Positions 45,502-54,797 of a stretch of 64,000 bases of DNA are shown piece after piece. The position numbers were made by a program, and so were the translations under genes. The stretch is taken from NCBI GenBank assembly GCA_964493425.1, contig CAZBMW010000003.1, positions 1 to 64,000 on the forward strand, in the 5' to 3' direction. Source of the stretch: CAYLMG01 sp964493425. GTDB lineage: Bacteria > Planctomycetota > Phycisphaerae > Sedimentisphaerales > Anaerobacaceae. Within the stretch, counting starts at the first letter, position 1; each line of letters opens with the position of its first letter. The notes under the pieces are model-generated. The model had not been told where the DNA came from. It searched no databases and saw only the letters and a program-made list of their open reading frames with translations.

Positions 45502-47235
45502 TTACTTCGGCCTTTTGTTTTTAACAAAGCTATTGATTTTGGACAAGGTTAAGGTATTCAGTATATCAGCCCTTGTAGCCCATCCTCGTCCTGCTGTTGC
45601 GACACCATATTCTATTAACCAGAGACCTTCAACGGTGTGAGCATCCGTTCCGATTGCAAGTTTCACTCCGGCTTTGACGGCCATTTTGCAGTGGATGTCT
45701 TTTAAGTCCAGCCGCCAGGGGTTGCCATTTACCTCAAGTGCTGTTCCTGTTTCAGCCGCATGTTTGATTACTGCAGCGATGTCGATGTCCATTGGCTCTC
45801 TTTGACCCAAAAGCCTTCCCGTCGGATGGGCAATGCAGTTTATATACGGGTTGTCCATCGCTTTTAATGTGCGGGTAGTTACTTTTTCCCTTGAGCTTGC
45901 CATGCCGGAATGTATCGATGCTATTACAAAGTCTAAATCGGCTAACAATTTATCATCGAAGTCAATTGAGCTGTCAGCGAGGATATCAACCTCTGAGCCT
46001 GCCAGAATCCTGATGCCTTTAATTTTCTCATTGATTTTGTGTATTTGTTTGATTTGGTTGGCAAGTCTTTTTGCTGACAGGCCGTTTGCAATAGCTGATG
46101 ATTTGGAGTGGTCGGTTATGCAGATATATTTATATCCTAACTGCCTCGCGGCTTGAGCCATCTCTGATATGCTGCAGTCGCCGTCGGAAGCGTTTGTATG
46201 CATGTGCAGGTCGCCTTTTATATCCTTAAGCTGTACTAATTTTGGCAGATTATGATTCTGCGCAGCCTCTATTTCACCTCTGTCTTCGCGCAGCAGCGGG
46301 TCAATATAATCAAGGCCCAGCCTTTCGTATATCTCTTGCTCACTGCTTCCTGCGATCATCTTATCTTTTTTGTCGAATAAACCGTATTCATTCAGCTTGA
46401 GTTTTGCTTTTAAGGCAATCTCTCTCAATCGCACGTTGTGTTGTTTTGAGCCGGTAAAATATTGTGCCGCTGCGCCGAAGCTTTCTTTTGGCACGACCCG
46501 CACATCAACGTGTACCGGACAGGCTCCCGTCTGTACAATAGCGGAGCCTTTTGTTGGTCCGGCTGCAATTACCTCCCGTACAAACTCTGCCTCTGTAAAG
46601 GCCTGTATGATTTTTTTGCCGTTTTTAGCTGCAGCGAGTATATCAACATCTCCGATTGTCTCAGCCCTTCGTCGAACCGAGCCTGCAGGCTGTATCTTTT
46701 TAATTCCGGAAAGCTTTTCGAGAAATTCGCCGACCACTTCTGCCGCTTCCAGAGCCTCATCAAGCAGAATCCGTCCCGTTGACTTTTCGAGAAATTCTAT
46801 ACCTTTTGCGATTGCAGCAGCTTTTTTCTCGCCGAAGCCGGGCAGTTCAGCTACTAAATTCTTCGCAAGGGCCCTGTTTAAATCTTTGATTGATTTAACA
46901 TTTAAGCTTTCATATAACGCCTTTACGCCCTTAGGACCCATACCAGGGATTTTTAGAAGTTCAAGCAGTTTGGGTGGTATCTTTTTCAATAGCTGCTGAT
47001 GTGCTGTTATCGTGCCTTTTTTTACAAATTCTTCGATTTTTGCAAGGCTTGATTTGCCGATACCCGGCGTTTTAGCAAGTTTGCCTGTCGAAAGCATCTC
47101 TTCTACGTCGGTAGGCATTTCTCCTAAGGTACGTGCAACTTTCCTGTAGCTATTGATGCGAAAGCGGTCTTCGGCGAGGATTTCCATAATGTCCGCCATC
47201 TGGTCAAAAAGCTCACTTAATGCGGCATTTTTCAT
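45502..47235 (-). CDS. polX: DNA polymerase X with PHP exonuclease domain
   Basis: 577 residues, the normal bacterial PolX length. HhH repeats near the N-terminus (LKIPGMGPKGVKALYE, LPGFGEKKAAAIAKG) are followed by the X-family nucleotidyltransferase (GDVDILAAA and VHVDVRVVP Asp pairs) and a C-terminal PHP domain (GDLHMHTNASDGDCS, CITDHSKS, IGTDAH). It serves in gap-filling DNA repair, with 3'-5' exonuclease in the PHP domain. It heads a five-gene minus-strand run. Confidence 0.95.
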   Translation of the reverse strand: MKNAALSELFDQMADIMEILAEDRFRINSYRKVARTLGEMPTDVEEMLSTGKLAKTPGIGKSSLAKIEEFVKKGTITAHQQLLKKIPPKLLELLKIPGMGPKGVKALYESLNVKSIKDLNRALAKNLVAELPGFGEKKAAAIAKGIEFLEKSTGRILLDEALEAAEVVGEFLEKLSGIKKIQPAGSVRRRAETIGDVDILAAAKNGKKIIQAFTEAEFVREVIAAGPTKGSAIVQTGACPVHVDVRVVPKESFGAAAQYFTGSKQHNVRLREIALKAKLKLNEYGLFDKKDKMIAGSSEQEIYERLGLDYIDPLLREDRGEIEAAQNHNLPKLVQLKDIKGDLHMHTNASDGDCSISEMAQAARQLGYKYICITDHSKSSAIANGLSAKRLANQIKQIHKINEKIKGIRILAGSEVDILADSSIDFDDKLLADLDFVIASIHSGMASSREKVTTRTLKAMDNPYINCIAHPTGRLLGQREPMDIDIAAVIKHAAETGTALEVNGNPWRLDLKDIHCKMAVKAGVKLAIGTDAHTVEGLWLIEYGVATAGRGWATRADILNTLTLSKINSFVKNKRPK

Positions 47236-47676
47236 ACGTAAGATTATAGCTTAGCGGTGGCTATAATTACAATGGATTTCGTTTTTCGATGCGGCGTGTA
47301 TTAAAAAAGCAACGGCCTTGTTTATAAAAAGCAACGGTCTTTTAAGGGCTTTTTGTTTATATTGTTATATTCAAGCCTTGATTTTTTGATAAGTATTTAC
47401 GTTGTTTTTCGGCAACGTAGATGCGTAACCAATAAAATCCCCTTATTTTGAAAATGTTCAAAGTCATTGCCGGACAGGTCTATGGATGGCTTTTAACGGC
47501 ATTTGTGGTTATGGTTAAAATATTTTTGCCCACCCACTAATATTATACTGTATAGGTATGGTTTTTGCACATTATTAAAGTTTGTCAGCAGAAAGGGATT
47601 TGGAAAGATTCTTTAGGCAAATATACAAGCGGAAATAGATTAGTGATGTATGGTATGTTAAGTTGCGGACAGGGCG
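47236..47676. other. Non-coding spacer with a short tandem repeat
   Basis: 441 bases. The 16-base unit AAAAAGCAACGGCCTT occurs at 47304-47319 and, with one change, at 47326-47341. A TACGTTG/CAACGTA hairpin lies at 47398-47419. I see no RNA gene; two copies are too few for a CRISPR. Confidence 0.5.
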
Positions 47677-47937
47677 ATGAATAAAACGAAGCTGAAAAAT
47701 GAGTTGAAAGAATTGGCCAGGGCGTTTGACCGGCCGGCTGGTGCTGAGCGTAATAGGCTGCAAAGCTTAGCCAAAGATGCGAAAACAGACCAAAAGAGTC
47801 TGCGAGAAACTGTTGATGGCCTGCAGGAGTCATTGGACTATCTGCGCGTGTGTATTAAGTACCAGGCCTTTGATCTTGAGGCGACCCGTAGGGAGAACGA
47901 GTATCTCAAAAGGCTGCTTGAAGAGAGAGACATCTGA
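47677..47937 (+). CDS. Small coiled-coil protein of unknown function
   Basis: 86 residues, Leu/Arg/Glu-rich with heptad-like spacing (ESLDYLRVCIKYQAFDLEAT, then NEYLKRLLEER). Weak AGGG before the ATG. It is followed by a very strong terminator, which supports a real, monocistronic gene. No family recognised. Confidence 0.55.
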   Translation: MNKTKLKNELKELARAFDRPAGAERNRLQSLAKDAKTDQKSLRETVDGLQESLDYLRVCIKYQAFDLEATRRENEYLKRLLEERDI

Positions 47938-48014
47938 GGTTTTATAGGTTTGTAGTTTTTGGTTGTCGGGCAGGTGTTATTGATAGAAACTGCGGTGTAA
48001 TCTCACATAATATA

Positions 48015-48055
48015 AGGGGCCGGATACTTGGCTAAAAAGTATCCGGCCCCTTTTC
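48015..48055. terminator. Strong bidirectional terminator
   Basis: AAGGGGCCGGATACTT pairs with AAGTATCCGGCCCCTT around a seven-base loop, followed by TTTT. It separates the convergent coiled-coil gene and the GspG-fusion gene. Confidence 0.9.
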
Positions 48056-48095
48056 AACTAATATTGACGGACCTGTAATTATTTCACATTGGTGT

Positions 48096-50186
48096 TTAGC
48101 ATCCGTTGCTGTTAGTGCTTAGCAGGTCGTCTTCGGTCTCCGGCTGGCTGTCGGGACCGCAGCTTCTTATTAGAAAAGGTTCCCCGCTTTCAGGGTTCAG
48201 CTCGTAGAGAAAATTATTTCTCCAGGCGTCTTTTGGGAGTTGTGTGCTGCCGATATAGCCGCCGGTTTGATAATTTTCGACATCAATAGGTTGTTCGATT
48301 AGCGCTATGAGCCCTTCGGCTTCGGTTGGGAACCGGCCGGTGTCCGTTTTGAACTCGATGACAGCATTATGCAGTGTTTTGAGAGTTGCCTTCGTGGCGC
48401 TGGTATTTGCCTGATTTATCATTATTAGCTGCACGGCTTGCATTATCTCCATCAAATGCTGTTTGGGTATTGCAACGTCGACGGTCAGTTTGCTTTCGCC
48501 GATATTGGCAGCTATGACGACGTTGCTCGTGGTCTCAAAATCCATTGCAGGCATAGGTACAGGCGCTGGCATTATGCTCGTCATTTCCGGTATCGCTTTA
48601 AAAACTCTCAGCAGGTTGAAAGTCATAAATAAATCTGCATTTTCTGAACTAGGTAATAATGCTGTAGCAGCTTTTATTTCAGAACAGATTTCTTTCGAGC
48701 CGGGAGCGGTTACTTCATCAATCAGCTTTTTTATTTGCGAATCGGCATTGGCTCCCATAGTATATACACACAGGTCATCGACAAGTGCCCATCTTGCCTC
48801 AAGGCCTTCGCCGTACATCTTCTCAATCATCTGTGCTTCTGGGGAATTTATGTCGGTTGCCTTCATTACAAATTTAGCGGAGTCTATTGAGAAACCTTTA
48901 TAACTGTCGACGTCCGGTGCATAGACACTTGACATATCAAGCCCCATATTTTTGTAAAACTCGGCCATTCCCGAGTATTCGAGAAACGTCGCGCCCTCTT
49001 TCATAACCTCATCGAATCTGGTTTTATCTTTTACCTCATAGATCATTTCACCGGCGAATAGCGGCTGATTCTTTGGCTTTATAGTAAAGGAGCCTGCGAA
49101 GTTCTCGCTGAAAACAGTTGTCCAGTTGGTAAGGTAATTGTTAATCCTGGTTTTTTGCTCTTCTGTAAGGTCTTTTCCGAATATTTTCACGAAGAAGTCC
49201 ATACCGAGCTTATTGTATTTTCCTGATATTTTACCGGCCATATTGAACATTGAGCCGTCCTTAAGGTAACAAAGTAGTTTGTTTTCGGTTTTTGTTGCAG
49301 ACTCTTCAGTAAACAGCTCTGCTAACTTTGTCTGCGGCAGGGCGGAGATGGTTTCGCTAATTCTTAAGACATCCGGTTTAGGTGTTAAGGATACTGTGAT
49401 TGATTTTGACTGGGCAAGAAAAGCCTTGATACAATCGAAGTATATCTTCATTATCTCTGCAGGATTCTGCATAGAAGACTGCATACCGGCTGACTGTAGC
49501 TCCATTGCTTTTTGCATCTCATCGAATGTCTGGGCAATCTGCGTACCGAAAGTTTTATTCACAAGTTCCATATTGCAATAAGCCCAGAGTGGTGCGCTGG
49601 CAGCCTCTGCTTTTTGCGCTGTGTCAAGTGCATCTGCAAGCGATTTGAAGTTGCCGGAAGAAAGTAATTTTTTTGTAGCAATCAGGCTGTTGTAAGTATC
49701 AGGTGGTTTTATTGCAGCAAAGCTGCCGACTTGAGTGACGAAGCCACCGATGTTTTTAATTTCGGAAATGCCGTTTGGGTCCGGCTCCGAGAGATTAGTG
49801 TTTGAACTGATAAACTCTGAGTAGTCACTGATAGGTGCAAGTATTGTTATGGAGTTTTCATTCAGTTCGCCGCCTTCGACTACGGCAAAGACGGCAAAGC
49901 TGCCGGTTGTGTTTAGGCCGGTAAGCGCCGGATTTCCCAGCATCCGAGCAAGCTGCATGCGTACCATCATCTGCAAACCGAGCGGTACAGGTGAGACGCC
50001 TGCGAGGAACTGGTCGGTCTGGCTGAGGGTATAATCGAGATTGTTAATCTGGACATAGAAAAGTGCATTAGCCGGTGCTGACTTTAGCGGCTCATCAACA
50101 GCTTGAATCAGCGGCGTAAAAACTGAGATAATCAGGGTTGCAACTGTGATAACGACGACATTTTGAAATTTTTTTGAATTAGTCAC
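48096..50186 (-). CDS. Secreted DUF3352-like protein with C-terminal GspG-type domain
   Basis: 696 residues. After a signal or anchor helix (VVVITVATLIISVFTPLIQA) come about 560 residues that look like a DUF3352-type periplasmic protein (APANALFYVQINNLDYTLS). Residues ~600-696 are a type II secretion GspG-like globular domain (FKTDTGRFPTEAEGLIALIE, LPKDAWRNNFLYELNP, SCGPDSQPETEDDLLS) without the pilin helix. AAGGAGG lies 8 bases before a GTG at 50186, so I dropped the 10-residue ATG extension. A free-standing GspG domain in such a protein is unusual. Confidence 0.75.
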   Translation of the reverse strand: MTNSKKFQNVVVITVATLIISVFTPLIQAVDEPLKSAPANALFYVQINNLDYTLSQTDQFLAGVSPVPLGLQMMVRMQLARMLGNPALTGLNTTGSFAVFAVVEGGELNENSITILAPISDYSEFISSNTNLSEPDPNGISEIKNIGGFVTQVGSFAAIKPPDTYNSLIATKKLLSSGNFKSLADALDTAQKAEAASAPLWAYCNMELVNKTFGTQIAQTFDEMQKAMELQSAGMQSSMQNPAEIMKIYFDCIKAFLAQSKSITVSLTPKPDVLRISETISALPQTKLAELFTEESATKTENKLLCYLKDGSMFNMAGKISGKYNKLGMDFFVKIFGKDLTEEQKTRINNYLTNWTTVFSENFAGSFTIKPKNQPLFAGEMIYEVKDKTRFDEVMKEGATFLEYSGMAEFYKNMGLDMSSVYAPDVDSYKGFSIDSAKFVMKATDINSPEAQMIEKMYGEGLEARWALVDDLCVYTMGANADSQIKKLIDEVTAPGSKEICSEIKAATALLPSSENADLFMTFNLLRVFKAIPEMTSIMPAPVPMPAMDFETTSNVVIAANIGESKLTVDVAIPKQHLMEIMQAVQLIMINQANTSATKATLKTLHNAVIEFKTDTGRFPTEAEGLIALIEQPIDVENYQTGGYIGSTQLPKDAWRNNFLYELNPESGEPFLIRSCGPDSQPETEDDLLSTNSNGC

Positions 50187-50506
50187 TTTTGATGCCTCCT
50201 TAAAATAAATGTTCAAAGGTTATGTCTTATGGGTCTTAAACATTAGCTTTATACCATAAAAGACGGCTATTATGCAAAAAAGTTACAAAAAATTTTTCTA
50301 ATAAGCTTACTTTGGAAAGCTTTGGTTGTAAGATTATTGGATTATTTCCCTTTGTTACTGAAAAGATGGTCTTTGTTTTTGACGATAAAAACCATACCTG
50401 CCTGAGAAACAACGTCCGAGAACGAACATTATTCAGGTTTCTAAGATAGAAAGAGGTAGGTGAACGGAGTATTTGGAATTTTATTTTTTGTGGTTTTTCG
50501 AAAGTT
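50187..50506. other. Divergent spacer upstream of clpC
   Basis: About 320 AT-rich bases between the GspG-fusion gene and the clpC promoter. No CIRCE-like inverted repeat is visible and no gene is supported; a minus-strand open frame here runs into clpC and is a shadow. Confidence 0.4.
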
Positions 50507-50534
50507 TTGACAGTAACAATCGTTGTGATATAAT
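50507..50534 (+). promoter_or_regulatory. Consensus promoter of clpC
   Basis: TTGACA (50507-50512), a 16-base spacer, TATAAT (50529-50534), 49 bases before the clpC ATG. Housekeeping-type; no heat-shock operator seen. Confidence 0.75.
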
Positions 50535-50583
50535 TAAGATTTATAGCGTTTTTTTCCGCATTAGTTCTTGTGAAAGGTAAGAG

Positions 50584-53100
50584 ATGTTTGAGCGTTTTAC
50601 AGACCGTGCACGCAAGGTAATGGCGCTGGCTAATCAGGAGGCCCAGCGCTTCAATCATGAGTTCATAGGCACTGAGCACATCCTTCTTGGTCTGGTTAAG
50701 GAGGGCAGCGGTGTTGGTGCTACCGTTCTTAAGAATCTTGATGTAGATATTAAAAAGCTTCGTATCGAAGTTGAGAAGCTCGTTCACAGCGGGCCCGATA
50801 TGGTCACGATGGGCAAGCTCCCCCAGACACCAAAGGCCAAGAAGGTCATTGAATATGCAATCGAAGAAGCCAGGCATCTTAACCACAATTATGTAGGTAC
50901 CGAACATATTCTTCTTGGCCTGCTTCGTGAGGCCGAGGGGATAGCTGCGCAGGTGCTTATGAATCTTGGCCTAAAGCTTGAAGAAGTTCGCCAGGAGGTG
51001 CTGAATCTTCTCGGTGCAGGAGTTGATGAGGCGGCCGCGGGTTTTGATATGAAGATGGGGCCGTCAGTGACTCGAGCCAAACCCAAGAGCAAAACACCGG
51101 CACTGGACAGTTTCGGTAGGGACCTTACAAAGCTGGCAACTGATGGAGAGCTGGACCCGGTTATAGGCAGGAGAAATGAGATAGAAAGACTGGTTCAGAT
51201 TTTGTGCAGGCGGACTAAAAATAATCCGGTTTTGCTTGGAGAGGCTGGCGTCGGCAAAACGGCCATAGTGGAGGGGCTCAGCCAAAATATAGTCGGAAAG
51301 CACGTGCCCGAACTGCTTAAAGACAAACGCATAGTGGTGCTTGACCTGGCGATGATGGTCGCAGGTACAAAGTACCGTGGCCAGTTTGAAGAGCGTATAA
51401 AGGCTGTTATTAACGAGGTAAGAAGAGACAAAAATGTTATCTTGTTTATCGATGAGCTGCATACTTTGGTTGGAGCCGGAGGAGCCGAGGGAGCAATTGA
51501 TGCTTCAAACGTATTAAAACCCGCACTCGCCCGCGGTGAGGTCCAGTGCATCGGAGCTACGACTCTTGATGAGTACCGTAAATATATTGAAAAGGACGGT
51601 GCTCTCGAGAGGCGTTTCCAGACGATAATTGTCGAACCGCCATCGAAGGATGAGACTTTGGATATACTAAAGGGGCTGCAAGACCGGTATGAAGCGCATC
51701 ACAGGGTGCATTTTACTGACGAGGCGCTGTATCAGGCCGTGGAATTATCCACCAGATATATCACGGGCAGATGTTTGCCAGATAAGGCTATTGATGTTGT
51801 CGATGAGGCAGGGGCGAGGGTGAGACTTAAGAATATGACACCACCAGCTGATTTGACTGAAATAGATGAGAAAATTGAGAAGCTGCAGGGACAAAAAGAT
51901 GAGGCGGTTAAGAATGCCGACTATGAACGAGCCGCGTCATTGAGGGATGAAGCGCAGCAGCTTTTGGATAAGAAAAACAAACTTCAAAAGAAATGGTATG
52001 AGGAGAATAAAGCCTCTGCTGGTGTCGTTGATGCTGAGATTATAGCAGAGGTAGTGAGCAAGATGACGGGTGTTCCGCTGACGAGGCTTGAGAAGAAAGA
52101 GGCACAGAGGCTTTTGGAGCTTGAGGCAGAGCTTCATAAGCGAGTTGTTTCTCAGGATGAGGCGATTACTGCGATTGCAAAAGCGGTCAGGCGCAGCAGG
52201 AGCGGGATGAAGGACCCGAATCGGCCTACAGGCAGTTTTATCTTTCTCGGTCCGAGCGGTGTTGGAAAAACCTTGCTTGCGAGGGCACTGGCGGAGTTTA
52301 TGTTCAATGACGAAAGTGCGCTGATTCAGCTGGATATGAGTGAATTTATGGAAAAACACAATGTAAGCCGGCTGGTAGGTGCACCTCCGGGCTACGTCGG
52401 TTATGAAGAAGGAGGGCAATTGACGGAAAGGATAAGACGCAGGCCTTATGCGGTGCTGCTTTTGGACGAGATAGAAAAGGCACATCCTGATGTTTACAAT
52501 ATGCTGCTGCAGATTATGGATGAGGGACGATTAACTGATAGCTTCGGCAGAAATGTCGATTTCAAGAATGTTATTCTAATTATGACCAGTAACATTGGGG
52601 CTGATTTGATAAAGAATCAATCCGGTTTTGGCTTCGGCAAAAAGACTGCAGAGGCAAACTACGAGAAGATGAAAGAGGTGCTTCAAAAGGAGGTGGACCA
52701 TCACTTCAGGCCGGAATTTTTGAATCGTCTTGACGATGTAATAGTGTTCAGGTCTCTGACAAAAGAAGATTTGCAGACGATTGTCGAGTATGAGCTGGCG
52801 AAGGTCTTCAAAAGGATAATTGAGCACGGCTTCAGGATGGAACTGACGGATGCTTCCAAGGAGTTTCTAATTGAAAAGGGGTACAGTTCGGAATTCGGGG
52901 CTAGGCCTTTGCGAAGAGCTATTGAGCACTATATAGAAGACCCCCTGTCAGAAGCGATGCTTCGCGGCGAATTCAAAGGCAAAAATCTTATAAAGATTGA
53001 TGTTCAGGATGAGGAACATTTGAAACTTGAGGGTTTTAAGACAGCTGATGCTGCTGAGGGCAAAGGCAAGAAAAAGCAAAAAGTGGAAAGCGAGTTGTAG
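50584..53100 (+). CDS. clpC: ATP-dependent Clp protease ATPase subunit ClpC
   Basis: 838-residue Hsp100 unfoldase. Two N-terminal Clp_N repeats begin with RFTDRARKVMALANQEA. AAA+ 1 has Walker A GEAGVGKTA near residue 220. A UVR segment (ADYERAASLRDEAQQLL) near 440-460 is characteristic of ClpC. AAA+ 2 has GPSGVGKTL near 560 and the C-terminal FGARPLRRAIEHYIED. It feeds proteins to ClpP. GGTAAGAG precedes the ATG. Confidence 0.97.
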   Translation: MFERFTDRARKVMALANQEAQRFNHEFIGTEHILLGLVKEGSGVGATVLKNLDVDIKKLRIEVEKLVHSGPDMVTMGKLPQTPKAKKVIEYAIEEARHLNHNYVGTEHILLGLLREAEGIAAQVLMNLGLKLEEVRQEVLNLLGAGVDEAAAGFDMKMGPSVTRAKPKSKTPALDSFGRDLTKLATDGELDPVIGRRNEIERLVQILCRRTKNNPVLLGEAGVGKTAIVEGLSQNIVGKHVPELLKDKRIVVLDLAMMVAGTKYRGQFEERIKAVINEVRRDKNVILFIDELHTLVGAGGAEGAIDASNVLKPALARGEVQCIGATTLDEYRKYIEKDGALERRFQTIIVEPPSKDETLDILKGLQDRYEAHHRVHFTDEALYQAVELSTRYITGRCLPDKAIDVVDEAGARVRLKNMTPPADLTEIDEKIEKLQGQKDEAVKNADYERAASLRDEAQQLLDKKNKLQKKWYEENKASAGVVDAEIIAEVVSKMTGVPLTRLEKKEAQRLLELEAELHKRVVSQDEAITAIAKAVRRSRSGMKDPNRPTGSFIFLGPSGVGKTLLARALAEFMFNDESALIQLDMSEFMEKHNVSRLVGAPPGYVGYEEGGQLTERIRRRPYAVLLLDEIEKAHPDVYNMLLQIMDEGRLTDSFGRNVDFKNVILIMTSNIGADLIKNQSGFGFGKKTAEANYEKMKEVLQKEVDHHFRPEFLNRLDDVIVFRSLTKEDLQTIVEYELAKVFKRIIEHGFRMELTDASKEFLIEKGYSSEFGARPLRRAIEHYIEDPLSEAMLRGEFKGKNLIKIDVQDEEHLKLEGFKTADAAEGKGKKKQKVESEL

Positions 53101-53127
53101 ACTGGTTTCTGCTTTTTCGTTTTGTTT

Positions 53128-53574
53128 CTATTTTGTTGTTTTGATTTCCATTGGGCTTTGCTGGCTTTCGAGAAGTTTCTCAAACTTCCTTTTTTCCATC
53201 CATTCCACGTTTCCGTTCAGCAACAGAAAGATGTAACCATCATTTATGAATAACGAGTTGTAATTTTTCTCCGTATATGCGAGGATTTCGTTTGGTTCTG
53301 ATTCGGGTGTAATCCAGAGAGCTCTGTATTGAATTTTGCCCAGTCGCACACGGCCCTGGACGTTTTCTCTGATTGTATCGAGGTAAGATTCCGGCGGCAG
53401 GTAGCCATATTGCTGTCGGTAGTTTAACAATCCAGCGCTGATTTGCTGCATCGCGCGGATGCCCTCGGACCTGTTAATTAAATCCTTTATATTAATCATT
53501 GCCAGTGCCGCAATAGTGGTGACCACGGCTACAGCAGCGAATTTTGCCACGATTATCTTTTGTCTCTTATTCAT
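53128..53574 (-). CDS. Pseudopilin-like secreted protein
   Basis: 148 residues. One N-terminal membrane helix (FAAVAVVTTIAALAMINI) is followed by ISAGLLNYRQQYGYLPPESY, which resembles the start of GspG/H-type pseudopilin domains, and a terminal GNVEWMEKRKFEKLL block like those of planctomycete pseudopilins. No prepilin peptidase site is clear. It lies 22 bases downstream of the RNase HI-PurN gene on the same strand. Confidence 0.6.
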   Translation of the reverse strand: MNKRQKIIVAKFAAVAVVTTIAALAMINIKDLINRSEGIRAMQQISAGLLNYRQQYGYLPPESYLDTIRENVQGRVRLGKIQYRALWITPESEPNEILAYTEKNYNSLFINDGYIFLLLNGNVEWMEKRKFEKLLESQQSPMEIKTTK

Positions 53575-53596
53575 AAAAATTGCCGTTTTGCAGATT

Positions 53597-54679
53597 CTAT
53601 TCGATTATTTTTACTTTTTTGTTCACAATGAGCAATTTGTTTTCTGCAAATAATTTTATGGCTTGTGGATAGGCAATGCATTCCTGTTCAAATACTCTCG
53701 CAGCGAGCGTATCCGGGTCGTCTTTGTCTTCGACAGGGCAGCAGCGCTGTACGATTATCGGGCCTTTATCGTATTCGTTTGTACAGAAGTGGACTGTGCA
53801 GCCGCTGACTTTACAGCCGGTTTGAAGCACGGCTTCGTGGACGTGATGGCCGTACATACCCTTTCCTCCGAAACTCGGCAGCAGTGCCGGGTGTATATTC
53901 ATAACCCGATTGTTGTACTGCGATGGTATTTTCCACAGGCAGAGCCAGCCGCCCTGAATAACAAGTTCGATATCGAAGGCGACGAGTTGTTTTTCGATTT
54001 CTTTGCTGAATTCGTCGATGTCGGGGTAGTCTTTTTTGCGGATGATTTTGACATTTAGCCCTGCAGCCTTTGCTCTTTCGACGCCGGCAACGGTTGAACG
54101 TGAGCTTATTACAAGCGGTATTTCTGCGTTCAGCTTTCCTTTTTTGATGTATTCGAGGATATTAATCAGTGTTCTGCCGCCGCCGCTTATGAGCACTCCG
54201 AGTCGAATCGGATTTTTGCGTTTTGAGCTTTGGTCTGTAGTTTTTGCTTGCTTATCTGCCGGGCTGTCGATGTCCCTCTCGAGATTTAGAGCCTGGTTGA
54301 CAAGCCTGTCAGCCTGTTGGTTTTTTGACCTTGGGATGTGTTTGAAACTGAAGGCTTCAAAGTTGCCCAGCAGGCTGATAGTTTGCCGAAACAGTGGTAC
54401 CAGGTTCGGGTTTTTAACCTTATATAAGCCGTTGATTTGTTTGACGAGCAGTTCACTGTCACTGAAAACGGTGACCTCTTTTGCGCCTGCTTGCTTTGCA
54501 GCCTCCAGTGATTTTACAACTGCGGTATATTCTGCCACGTTGTTTGTCTGACTGCCGAGAAAAAAAGCTTTGGCTTGGAGCTGGTTTTTATTTTCATCCA
54601 GCAGAATGAAAGCAGCGGCGGCTGGTCCCGGGTTTGCCCTGCTACCGCCGTCGGTGTAAATGATTATTTTTTCCGGCAC
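53597..54679 (-). CDS. RNase HI-like domain fused to phosphoribosylglycinamide formyltransferase (PurN)
   Basis: 360 residues. Residues 1-~133 are an RNase HI domain with acidic active-site residues in IYTDGGSRANPG, NNVAEYTAV, VFSDSELLV and QQADRLV. After a ~24-residue Lys/Ser/Asp-rich linker, residues ~158-345 are PurN: LGVLISGGGRTL, MNIHPALLPSF (Asn and His of the active site) and VHFCTNEYDKGPIIV (catalytic Asp). PurN formylates GAR in purine synthesis; RNase HI removes RNA from RNA-DNA hybrids. All key residues look intact in both halves. The DUF164 zinc-ribbon gene is 118 bases upstream. Confidence 0.9.
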   Translation of the reverse strand: MPEKIIIYTDGGSRANPGPAAAAFILLDENKNQLQAKAFFLGSQTNNVAEYTAVVKSLEAAKQAGAKEVTVFSDSELLVKQINGLYKVKNPNLVPLFRQTISLLGNFEAFSFKHIPRSKNQQADRLVNQALNLERDIDSPADKQAKTTDQSSKRKNPIRLGVLISGGGRTLINILEYIKKGKLNAEIPLVISSRSTVAGVERAKAAGLNVKIIRKKDYPDIDEFSKEIEKQLVAFDIELVIQGGWLCLWKIPSQYNNRVMNIHPALLPSFGGKGMYGHHVHEAVLQTGCKVSGCTVHFCTNEYDKGPIIVQRCCPVEDKDDPDTLAARVFEQECIAYPQAIKLFAENKLLIVNKKVKIIE

Positions 54680-54797
54680 AATTATACTTCCTCTGACGGT
54701 TTTGTATTGTTTATAGCTTGGTCGGCAGGTGGTAAGCAGTAAGCATCAGACTTTTTTTAATATCATTCAGACTTCGCATCCAGCTTGTTATCGGGTT

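Noticed and set aside
47304..47341. CRISPR-like repeat pair
   Set aside because: Only two 16-base units with a 6-base gap; no array and no cas genes in the window.
50236..50907. Minus-strand open frame of 223 codons at the clpC start
   Set aside because: Begins inside the clpC coding region and covers its promoter; composition is that of AT-rich non-coding DNA.
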